Source of the DNA: Opitutaceae bacterium
Lineage (GTDB): Bacteria; Verrucomicrobiota; Verrucomicrobiia; Opitutales; Opitutaceae
Reading direction: 5' to 3'
Length of the DNA: 64,000 nt
Assembly: GCA_030693515.1 (NCBI GenBank)
Contig: JAUYAK010000010.1
Coordinates: forward strand, 124,001 to 188,000
Below the pieces are notes generated by a model. It was not told the DNA's origin, did no database searches, and saw only the letters and a list, made by a program, of their open reading frames with translations. Of the stretch, positions 36,917 to 46,941 are shown piece by piece. The number at the start of each line of letters is the position of its first letter. Position 1 is the stretch's first letter. The position numbers were made by a program, and so were the translations under genes.

Positions 36917-37803
36917 GACGATTTTGCACAGGCCGTAGCGTTGCGCTCGTGATCCTGCTCGGCGCGCTGGGGTTTATCACCGTCTCTGCGTTTTTCCCCT
37001 ACCGCTTCACGAACCCGCCACGCCGTCCGCTGGCGGTTGCGCCAGAGACGTTTCTCACAGCGCATGAAGACGTCCATTTTGCTGCGCGCGACGGCGTGAC
37101 GCTCGACGGATGGTTTGTCCCGTGCGCCGACACGAAGAAAGCCGTCGTCCTGCTGCACGGCTACGGCACGACCCGCACACAGATGTTGGCGCGCGCAAAG
37201 TTTTTCCACGACCACGGCTACGCTGCATTGCTCTACGACGCGCGCGGACACGGCAAGAGCGACGGCGATCTGGTGGGCTTCGGGTTTTTCGAGACCCGCG
37301 ACCTGCTTGGTGCCCTCGATTGGCTGCGTGATCGCGGCTTCACGCAGTTTGGAAGTCTCGGCGCTTCGCAGGGTGGCGCCACCATCGCACTCGCTGCCAC
37401 GGACCTGCGTGAAGTCCGCTGGGCGATTCTTGAGAGTGTCTATCCCACGCTGACGAACGCTGTCGACCGCCGCTTCCGTCGCACGGTGTTGCTACCCGCA
37501 TGGCTTGCCGGTTGCGCCATGATTCCCATCGCCGAATGGCGGCTAGGAGTCAGCGCGGAGACGATCAGTCCGCGTGAAGCCATCGCCAGATTGCCCTGCC
37601 CTGTGTTCGTGATCTCCGGCGAACTCGATACCCACACACTGCCCGCCAATGCGCGCGAACTTTTCGATCACGCCCGCGAACCTAAATCCTGGTGGCTCGT
37701 GCCCGGCGCCGCACACGTAGACATCTACGGTTTCGCGAAAGCAGATTACGAGAAGCGCCTGCTCGAATTTGTCTCCAAGGCCGAATCGATGACCGTTCAG
37801 TAA
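36913..37803 (+). CDS. Membrane-anchored alpha/beta hydrolase
   Basis: 296 residues from GTG 36913 (another GTG at 36910), overlapping the helicase stop. One N-terminal hydrophobic segment (VALVILLGALGFITVSAFF) is a membrane anchor. HGYGTTRTQ, YDARGHGKSDGD and the nucleophile elbow GASQGG (S152) follow, with D in GELDTHT and H in AAHVDIYGF completing the likely triad. It belongs to the bem46/YqkD-like esterases. Its composition is somewhat less GC-rich than the helicase. Confidence 0.86.
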   Translation: MRRFCTGRSVALVILLGALGFITVSAFFPYRFTNPPRRPLAVAPETFLTAHEDVHFAARDGVTLDGWFVPCADTKKAVVLLHGYGTTRTQMLARAKFFHDHGYAALLYDARGHGKSDGDLVGFGFFETRDLLGALDWLRDRGFTQFGSLGASQGGATIALAATDLREVRWAILESVYPTLTNAVDRRFRRTVLLPAWLAGCAMIPIAEWRLGVSAETISPREAIARLPCPVFVISGELDTHTLPANARELFDHAREPKSWWLVPGAAHVDIYGFAKADYEKRLLEFVSKAESMTVQ

Positions 37804-37963
37804 TCGTAACGCAACTGGAGCAGCCACACGTTTTCACCGCCCAGCCGTAGGCGTTGAAAGGGTCAGAGGCTGCAGAGCGCCATTCGTTTCGGAGCCGCCA
37901 GGTCGCGGCCAGTGCTGCAGGAATCACAAGCCGCGATTCGCGCGTCACGCGCATGTCGTTGCG
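37797..37963 (-). pseudogene. Frameshifted C-terminal relic of an outer-membrane beta-barrel protein
   Basis: Read leftward, one frame gives SRLVIPAALAATWRLRNEW and another then gives RLGGENVWLLQLRYDY with a stop, changing frame near 37855. Alternating hydrophobic residues and a terminal aromatic residue are typical of the last strands of outer-membrane beta-barrels. No start or N-terminal part is present. It overlaps the hydrolase stop region. Interpretation is by pattern only. Confidence 0.4.
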
Positions 37964-38150
37964 CTCTATATATAATATGAAAATCGCTCAATCATCGGGT
38001 CGGGCGCGTCGATATAACCGCATGTTCCCATGCCCACAACGTCCGCTCCGGGCTGCTGCCACTGACCGCTATTATTCGGCGGAGCCTGCGCCCTACGCCA
38101 CGGCCAGCCCCTGCCACCGCTGAGAACGCCCACCTCCTCTGCAACCTTCC
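37804..38150. other. 347-base intergenic stretch before the TonB receptor
   Basis: Apart from the beta-barrel relic, it holds an AT-rich island near 37966-37980 with a TATAAT hexamer at 37971-37976, unusual in this GC-rich DNA. No matching -35 box was seen at the right distance. No RNA gene or riboswitch was recognised in the rest. Any promoter for the signalling operon at 38151 should be here. Confidence 0.4.
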
Positions 38151-40193
38151 ATGAAATTTCCGTCACGCTCACGTTCCGGTTTCGTCGCTCAAGCGGCGCT
38201 ATCCATCGCGGTATTGGCTCCCGGCGCCGCCTCCGCCCAAACCATTCCGGGCGCAGACTTCTCCGATCTCAGTCTTGAGGAATTGATCAAGGTCGAGATT
38301 TCGTCACTCGGGCGCAAGAACTCGGCGCTCTTCGAGACGCCCGCCCCCGGCCACATCGTCTCGGCCGACGAGATCGCCCGCAGCGGTGCGTTCAACCTGC
38401 CCGAGGCGCTCCGCCTCGTGCCAGGCGTGCAGGTCTCACGCGTTGATTCGTCGAACTACGCCATCACGATCCGCGGCTTCAACGACTCCACCTCCAACAA
38501 GCTCCTCATGCTGATGGACGGGCGCTCCGTCTACAACCAGCTGTTCTCCGGCGCGAGTTGGAACTTCCAGGAGCCTATGCTCTCGGACGTCAGCCGCATC
38601 GAAGTGCAGCGCGGACCGGCCGGCACCCTCTGGGGTGCCAACGCGGTCAACGGTGTCATCAACCTCGTCACCAAGAACGCCCATTCAACCCTGGGCTCGC
38701 TGGTGTCAGTCACGCACGGCGATCGCTTTAACTTCGGGCTCGAAGCGCGCCACGGCTGGAATTTCAACCCCGCCACCGCGGCCCGGGTCTACGTCAAATA
38801 CCAGGACCATGACGACTACGGCACCGGCTTCGGCACGGGCTCGGAGGGCTGGAACTACCGCCTCGCCGGCACCCGCCTCGACTGGGATCGCCCCGGCGGC
38901 GGCGGCCTCACGGTGATCACCGAGCATCGCGAACTGCGAGTCTCCGGCACAACCAACCAGCCCACGCTGCTCCCGCCCTACTTCGTGACCTACCACGACG
39001 ATCGCCGCACCCGCGGCACCGATCTTTCGCTCAAGTGGAAACAGCCCGTGCTCGGCGACGGCCGCCTCTCGGTCCAAGGTTCCGTCACCCATGGCGACAC
39101 GTCCCAATTCGCATCCGGTGAACGGCACACGACCGCCGACATCGACACGCAGCTCACGCTCTATCCGCTGCCCCGGCACGAAGTCATCACCGGCCTGACC
39201 TACCGCTCGACCTCCGATCACCTGCGCAGCTCCGAGTGGTTCAACTACCGCGTCAACGCTGCCACCACGTCATTCGTCGGCGCTTTCGCCCAAGACGAGA
39301 TCACGCTCATCCCGGAAAAGGTGAGACTCACGCTCGGCGCCAAGATTGAGCGCAACAGCTACAGTGGCTGGGAAACCCAGCCGAGCCTGCGCCTGCTCTG
39401 GCACCCCACCCGCAAGCAGACGATCTGGACTGCGGTCTCACGCGCCGCGCGCACGCCTTCGCGCTCGGAGCGAGACATCACCTGGTTTGCCGCCACAGTG
39501 CCGCCGTCGCCCCTGCTGCCCCTGCCGTTGCCGACCAAGGTCATCGCGCTCGGCGACCCCAATTTCAGCTCGGAACACGTCACGGCGTATGAACTCGGCC
39601 ACCGCTTCCAGGCCAGCCGCCGTTTCAGCGTCGATACCTCCCTCTTCCGTGCGGACTACACCGACATGCGTGGCCTGCGCCCGCAGATCCTGCCGCCCAA
39701 TCTCACCACCTTCCCCCCGCACTTCACCTACCTCTACACCGCGACCAACAACGTCGAGGGCTACACCTACGGCGGTGAGTTCTCGATCCGCTGGCAACCT
39801 GTCGACCGCGTGCGCCTCGACGCCTCCGTGGCCGTGGTCCGCACCCGACTCCAGCAGCTAACGCCTTCAAGCGAGCCCGATGCCTCCATCGCCGGCCTGA
39901 TCGGCAACAGCCCGCGTGAGGAATACAAATTGCACGCCGGCTGGGATGTTTCCGCCCACTGGAGCATCGATGCCTACGCGCGCCACACCGGTCCCCTGCC
40001 CGGTTCGGCGGTGCCGAGCTACACCGGTCTTGAGGCGCGCCTCGCCTGGCGTCCCCGCGAAAACTATCAACTTGAGCTCATCGGCCGCGACCTGCTCGAT
40101 CCCCAGCACGCCGAGATGGCGGGCTTCATCATCGGCAACGGCGCCCGCGAAATTGCGCGCAGCGTGTTCGTCCGCGTGACCTTCAAACACTGA
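38151..40193 (+). CDS. TonB-dependent outer-membrane receptor
   Basis: 680 residues with a signal peptide (ending near GAASAQ). DLSLEELIKVEISSLGRK and the plug region APGHIVSADEIARSG, PEALRLVPGVQV, AITIRGFND, LMLMDGRSVYN and RIEVQRGPAGTLWGANAVNG are classical. A long beta-barrel follows (about 200-680). The last residue is His, not the usual Phe. It heads a unit of five genes with a YfiR-like protein and two-component proteins; the short 9-base gap to the next gene implies co-transcription. Substrate unknown. Confidence 0.92.
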   Translation: MKFPSRSRSGFVAQAALSIAVLAPGAASAQTIPGADFSDLSLEELIKVEISSLGRKNSALFETPAPGHIVSADEIARSGAFNLPEALRLVPGVQVSRVDSSNYAITIRGFNDSTSNKLLMLMDGRSVYNQLFSGASWNFQEPMLSDVSRIEVQRGPAGTLWGANAVNGVINLVTKNAHSTLGSLVSVTHGDRFNFGLEARHGWNFNPATAARVYVKYQDHDDYGTGFGTGSEGWNYRLAGTRLDWDRPGGGGLTVITEHRELRVSGTTNQPTLLPPYFVTYHDDRRTRGTDLSLKWKQPVLGDGRLSVQGSVTHGDTSQFASGERHTTADIDTQLTLYPLPRHEVITGLTYRSTSDHLRSSEWFNYRVNAATTSFVGAFAQDEITLIPEKVRLTLGAKIERNSYSGWETQPSLRLLWHPTRKQTIWTAVSRAARTPSRSERDITWFAATVPPSPLLPLPLPTKVIALGDPNFSSEHVTAYELGHRFQASRRFSVDTSLFRADYTDMRGLRPQILPPNLTTFPPHFTYLYTATNNVEGYTYGGEFSIRWQPVDRVRLDASVAVVRTRLQQLTPSSEPDASIAGLIGNSPREEYKLHAGWDVSAHWSIDAYARHTGPLPGSAVPSYTGLEARLAWRPRENYQLELIGRDLLDPQHAEMAGFIIGNGAREIARSVFVRVTFKH

Positions 40194-40202
40194 GGCGCCG
40201 CC

Positions 40203-40841
40203 ATGTCTACGCTTCACCTTCAACCTATGGCCCGGCGGTGTTCGCCACCCTCCGGCCCGCGTGCCCGCCGTCTGGCGGTGCTCGGCGCCGTCCTCGCCAC
40301 CCTGGCCATCCTCTCACCGGCCCGCGGCTTTGCCGCTGCCGATCCGGTCGAGTATCAGGTCAAGTCCGGCTTCCTTTTCAACTTCGCCAAGTTCGTCGAG
40401 TGGCCCACCGATACGCTCGCGCCCGGTGCCGCCGTGCGCCTGGGCGTCTTTGCTCCGGACGATGTTTTTCAACTCATCACGAAATCCCTCGTCGGCAAAG
40501 TCGCCGGCGATCGCCCCTTGGTGGTCGAGCGCCTGACCACGGCCCAGCTTGAGAAAGGCGACGCCCTGCCCCACATCATCTTCGTCCATCAAGACGCCTA
40601 CCGCGCGGCAGCCGAGCCCGGGCTCACTCCTCAAATGATCGCGGCGCTCGCGGAAAAGCACCCCGTGCTGATCGTCGGCGAGAGCGCCGGCTTCGCGACC
40701 TCAGGCGGTATGATCGGATTTGTGCAACGGGGTGAAAATCTCCGCTTCCAAGTCAACCTCGCCAGCGCCCAGCGGGCCGGCTTGAAATTATCCGCCCGCC
40801 TCGCCGGCCTCGCCGAAATCGTCGCCGCCGCGAAGCCATGA
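40203..40841 (+). CDS. YfiR/DUF4154-family periplasmic protein
   Basis: 212 residues; a later ATG at 40230 is possible. After an N-terminal hydrophobic segment the sequence EYQVKSGFLFNFAKFVEWP is the hallmark of the YfiR/DUF4154 family, followed by LPHIIFVHQD, HPVLIVGESAGFA and GGMIGFVQRGENLRFQVNL. YfiR-type proteins restrain the periplasmic domain of partner sensors. The next gene encodes a sensor with a CHASE8-like periplasmic part, so YfiR probably regulates that kinase. Confidence 0.88.
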   Translation: MSTLHLQPMARRCSPPSGPRARRLAVLGAVLATLAILSPARGFAAADPVEYQVKSGFLFNFAKFVEWPTDTLAPGAAVRLGVFAPDDVFQLITKSLVGKVAGDRPLVVERLTTAQLEKGDALPHIIFVHQDAYRAAAEPGLTPQMIAALAEKHPVLIVGESAGFATSGGMIGFVQRGENLRFQVNLASAQRAGLKLSARLAGLAEIVAAAKP

Positions 40842-42478
40842 TCTCGGGCCGGATCGGTCGTCCCCTGCGCCAGTGGCTGCGCGGCAAGTCCGTCCGCCAC
40901 AAATTCGGTTTCATCACCTTCTTCGCTGTCACGTGCGCGGCGCTCGCCGCCTCCGCGGCGCTCCTGGCCTACCGGATTTACGAGCAGCGCGGCGACCATG
41001 CCGCGGAGGCGCTCGCCCTCACTCGCATCGTCGCGGAGAATGCCGCGGGCCCCGTGAGCTTCCAGGACTCAGCCGCCGCCGCCGCGGTCCTCGCTCCGCT
41101 TCGCGCCAAACCGTCGATCCGTGCCGCCGCGATCGACCTGCCCTCCCGCCGGAATTTCGCCACCTATGGCGATCTCTTCCCGGCCATCCGGCCGCTCACT
41201 GAACAGCCCTCGGTCTTCGATGGCTGGCTCCTGCACACCTCGGCCGCGATCGGCGCGCCGGGCGCACGCCTCGGCACCGTGCATCTCGTCTCCGATTTGC
41301 GTCCCATGTTCTGGGCCGCACTGCGGGCCTCGGTGGTGGCGCTTGCGCTCGCCCTGGTGATGGCGCTTTTGCTAAGTTTCTTCGTCTTGGCGCGTCTGCG
41401 CGGTGTGATCCTCGATCCCGTGGACAACCTCCATGCCGTCACGCGCCGCGTCACCGAAAACGCCGACTTCTCCCAGCGCGCCGAAGTCATCAGCGGCGAC
41501 GAGATGGGCGAGCTCACTCAGGCCTTCAATCGCATGCTCGACCGTCTCCAGGCCAAGGAAAGTGAGCTGCGCTCCGCCAACCAACAGCTCATCGACCAGT
41601 TCGAGGAGCGAAAACGCCTCGAAGCCAAGCTGCTCGAGACCTCCCGCCAAGCCGGCATGGCGCAAGTCGCCACCGGCGTGCTGCACAACGTCGGGAACGT
41701 GCTCAACAGCGTGAACATCTCCGCCAACATCCTGCGCGACAATCTCAGCGCCAATCCCCGCCTGAAGCTTTTCAAGCAGGTGGCCGATCTGATGCGCGAA
41801 CAGGGCGACGGCCTGAATCGTTTCCTCGCCGAGGACGCCCGCGGCCGCCTTGTGCCCAAGCTCGTCATCGAGCTCGCCGATCAGATGCTCACCAAGCAGG
41901 CCGATTTGCAGCGCGAGCTCGAGCACATGGTCCAGAACGTCGACCACATCAAACAGATCGTCGCCATGCAGCAGAACTACGCCAGGGCTGGCGGCGTCGT
42001 GCAGACCCTCCAGCCGGCGACGCTGTTCGAGGAAGCCACCCGTCTCGCACAGGCTTCCGTCGATCGCCATGGGGTGCGCATGACCCCCGATCTATCCGAC
42101 GCCCCCGACATCGAGTCCGACCGCCATCAGATCCTCCAGATTCTCGTCAACTTCATCACCAACGCCGTGCAGGCCGTGAAGCAACGGCCCGACGGCGACC
42201 GGCGGGTGGCCTTGCGCCTCGCACAGAAGGACGACCGGATCCAGTTTACCGTGGAGGACAATGGAGCGGGCATCCCACCGGAGAACCTGCAGAAGATTTT
42301 CATGCATGGATTCACCACGCGCCGGGACGGGCATGGCTTCGGCCTTCACTCCGGCGCCCTCGCCGCGCGCAATCTCGGCGGTGCTCTCCATGTGCACAGT
42401 GACGGCCTCGGCCTCGGTGCCCGCTTCACGCTCGATCTGCCGCTACGCATGCCCGCCGCCCTGCCTCGCGCCGCATGA
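40838..42478 (+). CDS. Membrane histidine kinase with CHASE8-like sensor and HAMP domain
   Basis: 546 residues, overlapping YfiR by four bases. Two transmembrane segments (about 25-47 and 165-187) flank a periplasmic region that resembles the YfiN/CHASE8 type. HAMP follows ([13 protein letters not shown] to FNRMLDRLQ), then a coiled coil, the H-box [12 protein letters not shown] with H283, and the ATPase (N-box [37 protein letters not shown]). It would autophosphorylate in response to periplasmic signals. In YfiBNR-type systems the partner is a diguanylate cyclase; here it is a kinase instead. Confidence 0.86.
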   Translation: MISGRIGRPLRQWLRGKSVRHKFGFITFFAVTCAALAASAALLAYRIYEQRGDHAAEALALTRIVAENAAGPVSFQDSAAAAAVLAPLRAKPSIRAAAIDLPSRRNFATYGDLFPAIRPLTEQPSVFDGWLLHTSAAIGAPGARLGTVHLVSDLRPMFWAALRASVVALALALVMALLLSFFVLARLRGVILDPVDNLHAVTRRVTENADFSQRAEVISGDEMGELTQAFNRMLDRLQAKESELRSANQQLIDQFEERKRLEAKLLETSRQAGMAQVATGVLHNVGNVLNSVNISANILRDNLSANPRLKLFKQVADLMREQGDGLNRFLAEDARGRLVPKLVIELADQMLTKQADLQRELEHMVQNVDHIKQIVAMQQNYARAGGVVQTLQPATLFEEATRLAQASVDRHGVRMTPDLSDAPDIESDRHQILQILVNFITNAVQAVKQRPDGDRRVALRLAQKDDRIQFTVEDNGAGIPPENLQKIFMHGFTTRRDGHGFGLHSGALAARNLGGALHVHSDGLGLGARFTLDLPLRMPAALPRAA

Positions 42479-44211
42479 ATTCCCCGCGCCACCACCGCAT
42501 CCTCGTGATCGACGACACTCCGTCGATCCACGACGACTTTCGCAAGGTGCTCACCTGCTCCACCCCGGCCGTGGATGCCGAGCTGGGCCAGCTTGCTGAC
42601 GCCATCTTCGGCGCTGCGCCGCCCGCGGCCGCCGTCGAAAGTTTCGAGCTCGATTGCGCCAGCCAAGGCCAGGAAGGCCTCGCCCTCGTCCAGCGCGCCC
42701 TGGCCGAGGAGCGCCCGTATGCCATCGCATTTGTCGACATGCGCATGCCCCCGGGCTGGGATGGGCTTGAGACCATCCAGCATCTCTGGGCCGCCGATCC
42801 GCGCCTGCAGACGGTCATCTGCACCGCCTACTCCGATCACAGCTGGAGCGTCATCCGGGAGCGTCTCGGCCATACCGATCGCCTGCTCATTCTGAAAAAA
42901 CCCTTCGATCAGATCGAAGCCCTCCAGCTCGCGCACGCCCTCACTGAAAAATGGGTGCTCACGCAGACTGCGCGCCGGCACTCCGAGGAACTCGAGGCCA
43001 TGGTCGCTGCCCGCACCACGGAGTTGCACGCCGCCAAGGAGGCCGCCGAGCGGGCCAACCGGGCCAAGAGCCTTTTCCTCGCCAACATGAGCCACGAGAT
43101 CCGCACTCCGCTCAACGGCATTCTGGGGATGAACGCGCTGCTGCTGAATTCGGAGCTCTCTTCCGAACAGCGGGAATTTGCGCGCACGATGGCGGACAGC
43201 GGCGAAATCCTCCTCGCCCTCCTCAACGACATCCTCGACGGCTCGCGCATCGAGTCCGGCCACCTTGAGATCGAGCAGGCCTCCTTTTCGCTCAGCGACG
43301 CGATCAGCAGCGCCGTGCGTCTGCTCACCCCGAAGGCGCAGGCCAAGCGCCTCGAGTTCATCTCCACGATCGAGGCCAGCACGCCCAACGACCTGACCGG
43401 CGATTCGGTCCGCGTTCGCCAAGTGCTCATCAACCTGCTGGACAACGCCGTGAAGTTCACGGCCAGCGGCGAAGTCTGCCTCCGCGTGCGCCCGCTCGAC
43501 CTGTCGGACGAGGCCGCGCGAATCGAGTTCACCATCGAAGACACCGGCACCGGCATCGCCGCCGCCGATCAAGCCCGGCTTTTCCGGCCCTTTGCCCAAG
43601 TCGATGCCTCTATTACCCGCCTCCATGGCGGGAGCGGGCTCGGTCTTTCGATCTGCCGCGGCCTAGTCGAATTGATGGCAGGCACACTCACGTTGGAGAG
43701 CGAACCGGGGCGCGGCTCGCGCTTTTGTGTGACGCTACCTTTCCGCCGACAAGCGGTCACCGCGCCTCAGCATAAACCGGCCTCGGCTCCCGCCCTCGCC
43801 CCCGCCTCATCCATCGTCGGCGCCCGGGTGCTCGTCGCGGAGGACAATGTCGTAAATCAAAAAGTGATCGCGCAGCACCTGAAGCGTCTCGGCCTGACCG
43901 CCGTGATTGCGTCCAACGGCCGGGAGGCGCTTGAGCAATTGCAGCGGCAAACCTTCGATCTCGTGCTGATGGATTGCCAGATGCCGGAGCTGGACGGCCT
44001 CGCCGCAACGCGCGAGATCCGCGCGCGCGAAGCCGCCACCGGCGCACGCCGCCTGCCGATCATCGCGCTTACCGCCGGCGTGGCCGACATGGACCAGCAG
44101 GCCTGCTTCGCCGCGGGCATGGACGACTACATGTCGAAACCCGTGCGCTGGGAACTGCTGCCGCGGCTCCTGAAGCAGCACCTGCCCCAACTCGCGCTCA
44201 ACGCCGCATGA
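42475..44211 (+). CDS. Hybrid histidine kinase: receiver-HisKA-HATPase-receiver
   Basis: 578 residues, soluble. The N-terminal receiver has [17 protein letters not shown], an insert of about 45 residues, and phosphoacceptor D88 in [12 protein letters not shown]. The kinase core has H207 in [11 protein letters not shown], the N-box, DTGTGI and [11 protein letters not shown]. The C-terminal receiver has VAEDNVVNQ and D500 in [11 protein letters not shown]. It probably receives phosphate from the upstream kinase and passes it on. It overlaps both neighbours by four bases. Confidence 0.9.
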   Translation: MNSPRHHRILVIDDTPSIHDDFRKVLTCSTPAVDAELGQLADAIFGAAPPAAAVESFELDCASQGQEGLALVQRALAEERPYAIAFVDMRMPPGWDGLETIQHLWAADPRLQTVICTAYSDHSWSVIRERLGHTDRLLILKKPFDQIEALQLAHALTEKWVLTQTARRHSEELEAMVAARTTELHAAKEAAERANRAKSLFLANMSHEIRTPLNGILGMNALLLNSELSSEQREFARTMADSGEILLALLNDILDGSRIESGHLEIEQASFSLSDAISSAVRLLTPKAQAKRLEFISTIEASTPNDLTGDSVRVRQVLINLLDNAVKFTASGEVCLRVRPLDLSDEAARIEFTIEDTGTGIAAADQARLFRPFAQVDASITRLHGGSGLGLSICRGLVELMAGTLTLESEPGRGSRFCVTLPFRRQAVTAPQHKPASAPALAPASSIVGARVLVAEDNVVNQKVIAQHLKRLGLTAVIASNGREALEQLQRQTFDLVLMDCQMPELDGLAATREIRAREAATGARRLPIIALTAGVADMDQQACFAAGMDDYMSKPVRWELLPRLLKQHLPQLALNAA

Positions 44212-45155
44212 AGCCTGTCGCTCCTGCCATCGCTTTCCGCGTCCTGGTGATCGACGACATGCCGACGATCCACGAGGATTTCCGGAAAGTCCTTTCCACC
44301 GACACCGCGTCCGCCCCCCAGGTGGAGGAACTCGCTTCCGCCATTTTTGGAGCCGCCAGCGCCACCCCGCTGCCGTCACGCTTCGAGCTGGATTCCGCCG
44401 CCCAAGGGCAGACCGGGCTCGCGCTCGTGCAGGATGCGCTGGCCGAGGGCCGGCCCTACGCGCTCGCGTTTGTGGACATGCGCATGCCGCCGGGTTGGGA
44501 CGGCTTGGAGACCATCCGCCGACTCTGGGCGGCCGATCCGCACCTCCAAGTCGTCATCTGCACCGCCTACTCCGATCATAGCTGGTCGACGATCACCGAA
44601 CGCCTCGGGCAGTCGGACAATCTGCTGATTCTAAAAAAGCCCTTCGATCACGTCGAGGTCCTGCAAATCACGCACGCGCTCACGCGCAAGTGGAGCCTGG
44701 CCCGTGAAATCGAGGCGCACGTGGCCGGCCTTGACGATCGGCTGCGCGCCGCCGAAGCCGGCTTCACCGCGGTGTTCGAGGCCAATCCAGTCGCCCAGGC
44801 GATTGTCTCCCGCGAGCCCCCGCGGGTCCTCGCGGTCAACCCCGCCTTCGAAAAAATGACCGGCTGGGCCAGCGCCGAGATCGTGGGATTCACGCCCGAT
44901 GCGGGCAAGCGCGGCTTCGATCCGGCGTGCTGGAGCGACATGTTTGCCCGCCTGGCCACCGGTGCGGCGATCGACGATCATCCGTGCGCATTCCAAGCGA
45001 CGCCGGCGAGCCCGTCGCTCTCTCTGCTTTGCTCCGCCCGACCGCTTACATTCCGCGACCAGCGCTGCATGATCTGGGTGCTTCGCGATATGACTGCCCA
45101 ACGGGAAATCCCCCGCCGCTTGCTCGCGTCGGAAACGACCTCTGCGGCCGCATAG
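44208..45155 (+). CDS. Receiver-PAS protein without output domain
   Basis: 315 residues from ATG 44208, overlapping the previous stop. The receiver is the same long-insert type as in the hybrid kinase ([15 protein letters not shown]90 in [24 protein letters not shown]), so the two share a common origin. A PAS domain follows (about 180-290: [28 protein letters not shown]). After it only about 25 residues remain, and no GGDEF, EAL, kinase or DNA-binding domain. It may work through protein contacts. Confidence 0.85.
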   Translation: MKPVAPAIAFRVLVIDDMPTIHEDFRKVLSTDTASAPQVEELASAIFGAASATPLPSRFELDSAAQGQTGLALVQDALAEGRPYALAFVDMRMPPGWDGLETIRRLWAADPHLQVVICTAYSDHSWSTITERLGQSDNLLILKKPFDHVEVLQITHALTRKWSLAREIEAHVAGLDDRLRAAEAGFTAVFEANPVAQAIVSREPPRVLAVNPAFEKMTGWASAEIVGFTPDAGKRGFDPACWSDMFARLATGAAIDDHPCAFQATPASPSLSLLCSARPLTFRDQRCMIWVLRDMTAQREIPRRLLASETTSAAA

Positions 45156-45284
45156 CGGCTCGGTGCCGTCCACGCAGGGACGGCTTTTGCGCCCTCGTGG
45201 CGGAGCGTGGTCCCATAACCACCACGTTTCGCGGGCTTGCGGCGCGTGCAACGGGTGCTGAACCTGTGGCACTTCTCCCCAACC

Positions 45285-46838
45285 ATGCGTTTACTCCTAC
45301 TCGCCGCTCTTACCCTGATCTCCGCCGCGTCCGCCGCCCAACCGCCCAACATCCTCTTTGCCATCGCCGACGACTGGGGCGTCCACGCCGGCGCCTACGG
45401 CACCAAGTGGGTTCAGACGCCCGCCTTTGATCGGGTCGCGCGCGACGGCCTGCTTTTCAAGAACACCTATACGCCCAACGCCAAGTGCGCGCCCTCGCGT
45501 GCCGCCATCCTAACCGGCCGCAACTCCTGGCAACTTGAGGAGGCCGCGAACCACATCTGCTATTTCCCCGCCAAGTTCAAAGGCTGGGGCGAAGCGCTCG
45601 CGGAGCACGGCTGGTTTGTGGGCCACACCACCAAGGGCTGGGGTCCGGGCGTCGCCACCGACGCCGCCGGCAAACCACGCCAGATGACCGGCCGCGCCTT
45701 CAACGGCCGCCAGCTTAAACCCGACGCGACCGGCATCTCGCCCGCCGATTACGCCGCTAACTTCGATGATTTCCTCGCCGCCGCACCGACCGGGAAGCCG
45801 TGGGCCTTCTGGTATGGCGCCCTCGAGCCGCACCGTGGCTACGAGTTCGGTTCCGGCGTGGCCAAGGGCGGCAAGAAACTCAGCGACATCGATCGCGTGC
45901 CCGCGTTCTGGCCCGACAACGACACCATCCGCCACGACATGCTCGATTACGCCTACGAGGTGGAGCACTTCGACCGCCACCTCGGCCGCATGCTCGCCGC
46001 GCTCGAAGCCCGCGGCCTCCTCGCCAACACGCTCGTCATCGTCACGAGCGACCACGGCATGCCCTTCCCCCGCGGCAAAGGCGCAGCCTACGAATACTCC
46101 AACCACGTCCCCATGGCCGCGATGTGGCCCGCCGGCATCGCGGCCCCCGGCCGCGTGATCGACGATATGATCAGCTTCATCGATCTCGCGCCTACGTTTG
46201 CCGAGCTCGCCGGTCTCACTTGGGCGCAGACCGGCATGGCGCCGTCGCCGGGCCGCAGCCTCACGGATATTTTCCGCGCGACCCGCGGCGGCCAGATCAA
46301 TCCTGCGCGCGATCACGTGCTCATCGGCATGGAGCGCCATGACATCGGACGCCCCGGCGATGTCGGCTATCCGATCCGCGGCATCGTGAAGGGCGGCCAC
46401 CTCTACCTGCAAAACTTCGAGCCTTCTCGCTGGCCCGCCTGCAACCCCGAGACCGGCTACCTCAACGTCGATGCCAGCCCCACCAAGACCTTCATCCTTG
46501 AGGCTCACCGGAAGAATCCTGCCGACGTGCCGTGGGCGCTCGCCTTCGGCAAACGCCCCGCCGAAGAATTCTACGATCTGCGGACCGACCGCGATTGCGT
46601 GAAGAACCTCGCCGCCGATTCCGCCACCGCCGCCACGCGGCAAAAGCTCCGGGACGAGATGCACGCCGCCCTGAAGGCGCAGGGCGATCCGAGGATGTTC
46701 GGCCGCGGGGAGGTTTTCGACCAGTATCGCCACGCAAATCCGCAGCATGTGAACTTCTACGAACGCTACATGAAGGGCGAAAAACTCAAGCCCGGCTGGG
46801 TGAACGTAACGGACTTCGAGAAAGCCCCGCTGGATTAA
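45285..46838 (+). CDS. Secreted sulfatase 2 (formylglycine family)
   Basis: 517 residues from ATG 45285 with a signal peptide (ending near SAASAAQ). [10 protein letters not shown] gives the metal aspartates D29-D30 and [13 protein letters not shown] the formylglycine site at C68. [12 protein letters not shown] is a further conserved motif. Compared with the first sulfatase it has the C-A-P-S-R variant and a different middle. It hydrolyses sulfate esters; target unknown. A large perfect palindrome follows. Confidence 0.92.
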   Translation: MRLLLLAALTLISAASAAQPPNILFAIADDWGVHAGAYGTKWVQTPAFDRVARDGLLFKNTYTPNAKCAPSRAAILTGRNSWQLEEAANHICYFPAKFKGWGEALAEHGWFVGHTTKGWGPGVATDAAGKPRQMTGRAFNGRQLKPDATGISPADYAANFDDFLAAAPTGKPWAFWYGALEPHRGYEFGSGVAKGGKKLSDIDRVPAFWPDNDTIRHDMLDYAYEVEHFDRHLGRMLAALEARGLLANTLVIVTSDHGMPFPRGKGAAYEYSNHVPMAAMWPAGIAAPGRVIDDMISFIDLAPTFAELAGLTWAQTGMAPSPGRSLTDIFRATRGGQINPARDHVLIGMERHDIGRPGDVGYPIRGIVKGGHLYLQNFEPSRWPACNPETGYLNVDASPTKTFILEAHRKNPADVPWALAFGKRPAEEFYDLRTDRDCVKNLAADSATAATRQKLRDEMHAALKAQGDPRMFGRGEVFDQYRHANPQHVNFYERYMKGEKLKPGWVNVTDFEKAPLD

Positions 46839-46848
46839 GGGCCCGCCC

Positions 46849-46874
46849 GTGGGAGCGAGCTGGCTCGCTCCCAC
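46849..46874. repeat. Perfect intergenic palindrome
   Basis: Arms GTGGGAGCGAGC and GCTCGCTCCCAC (12 bases each) are separated by two bases. It sits 10 bases after the sulfatase stop. It forms a strong hairpin and is followed by a run of A, not T, so it is a poor intrinsic terminator. It resembles REP-type elements seen in other genomes. Confidence 0.75.
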
Positions 46875-46898
46875 AAAAACTCACCGCCCGCCCACCCG

Positions 46899-46928
46899 TT
46901 GACACGCCTTCCGCCCGACCCGTAACCT
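46899..46928 (+). promoter_or_regulatory. Candidate sigma-70-type promoter of accA
   Basis: TTGACA at 46899-46904 is followed after 18 bases by TAACCT (46923-46928), and the accA ATG is 13 bases further on. The -10 match is moderate. The leader would be short. Confidence 0.35.
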
Positions 46929-46941
46929 TTCCGCCTATCCC

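Noticed and set aside
37854-38123. An 89-residue plus-strand frame in the gap before the TonB receptor
   Set aside because: Low complexity, no ribosome site and no similarity to known folds by eye; it crosses the barrel relic and the AT-rich island.
46849-46874. Palindrome after the second sulfatase as a normal terminator
   Set aside because: The hairpin is followed by A rather than T in the reading direction, so it was listed as a repeat.
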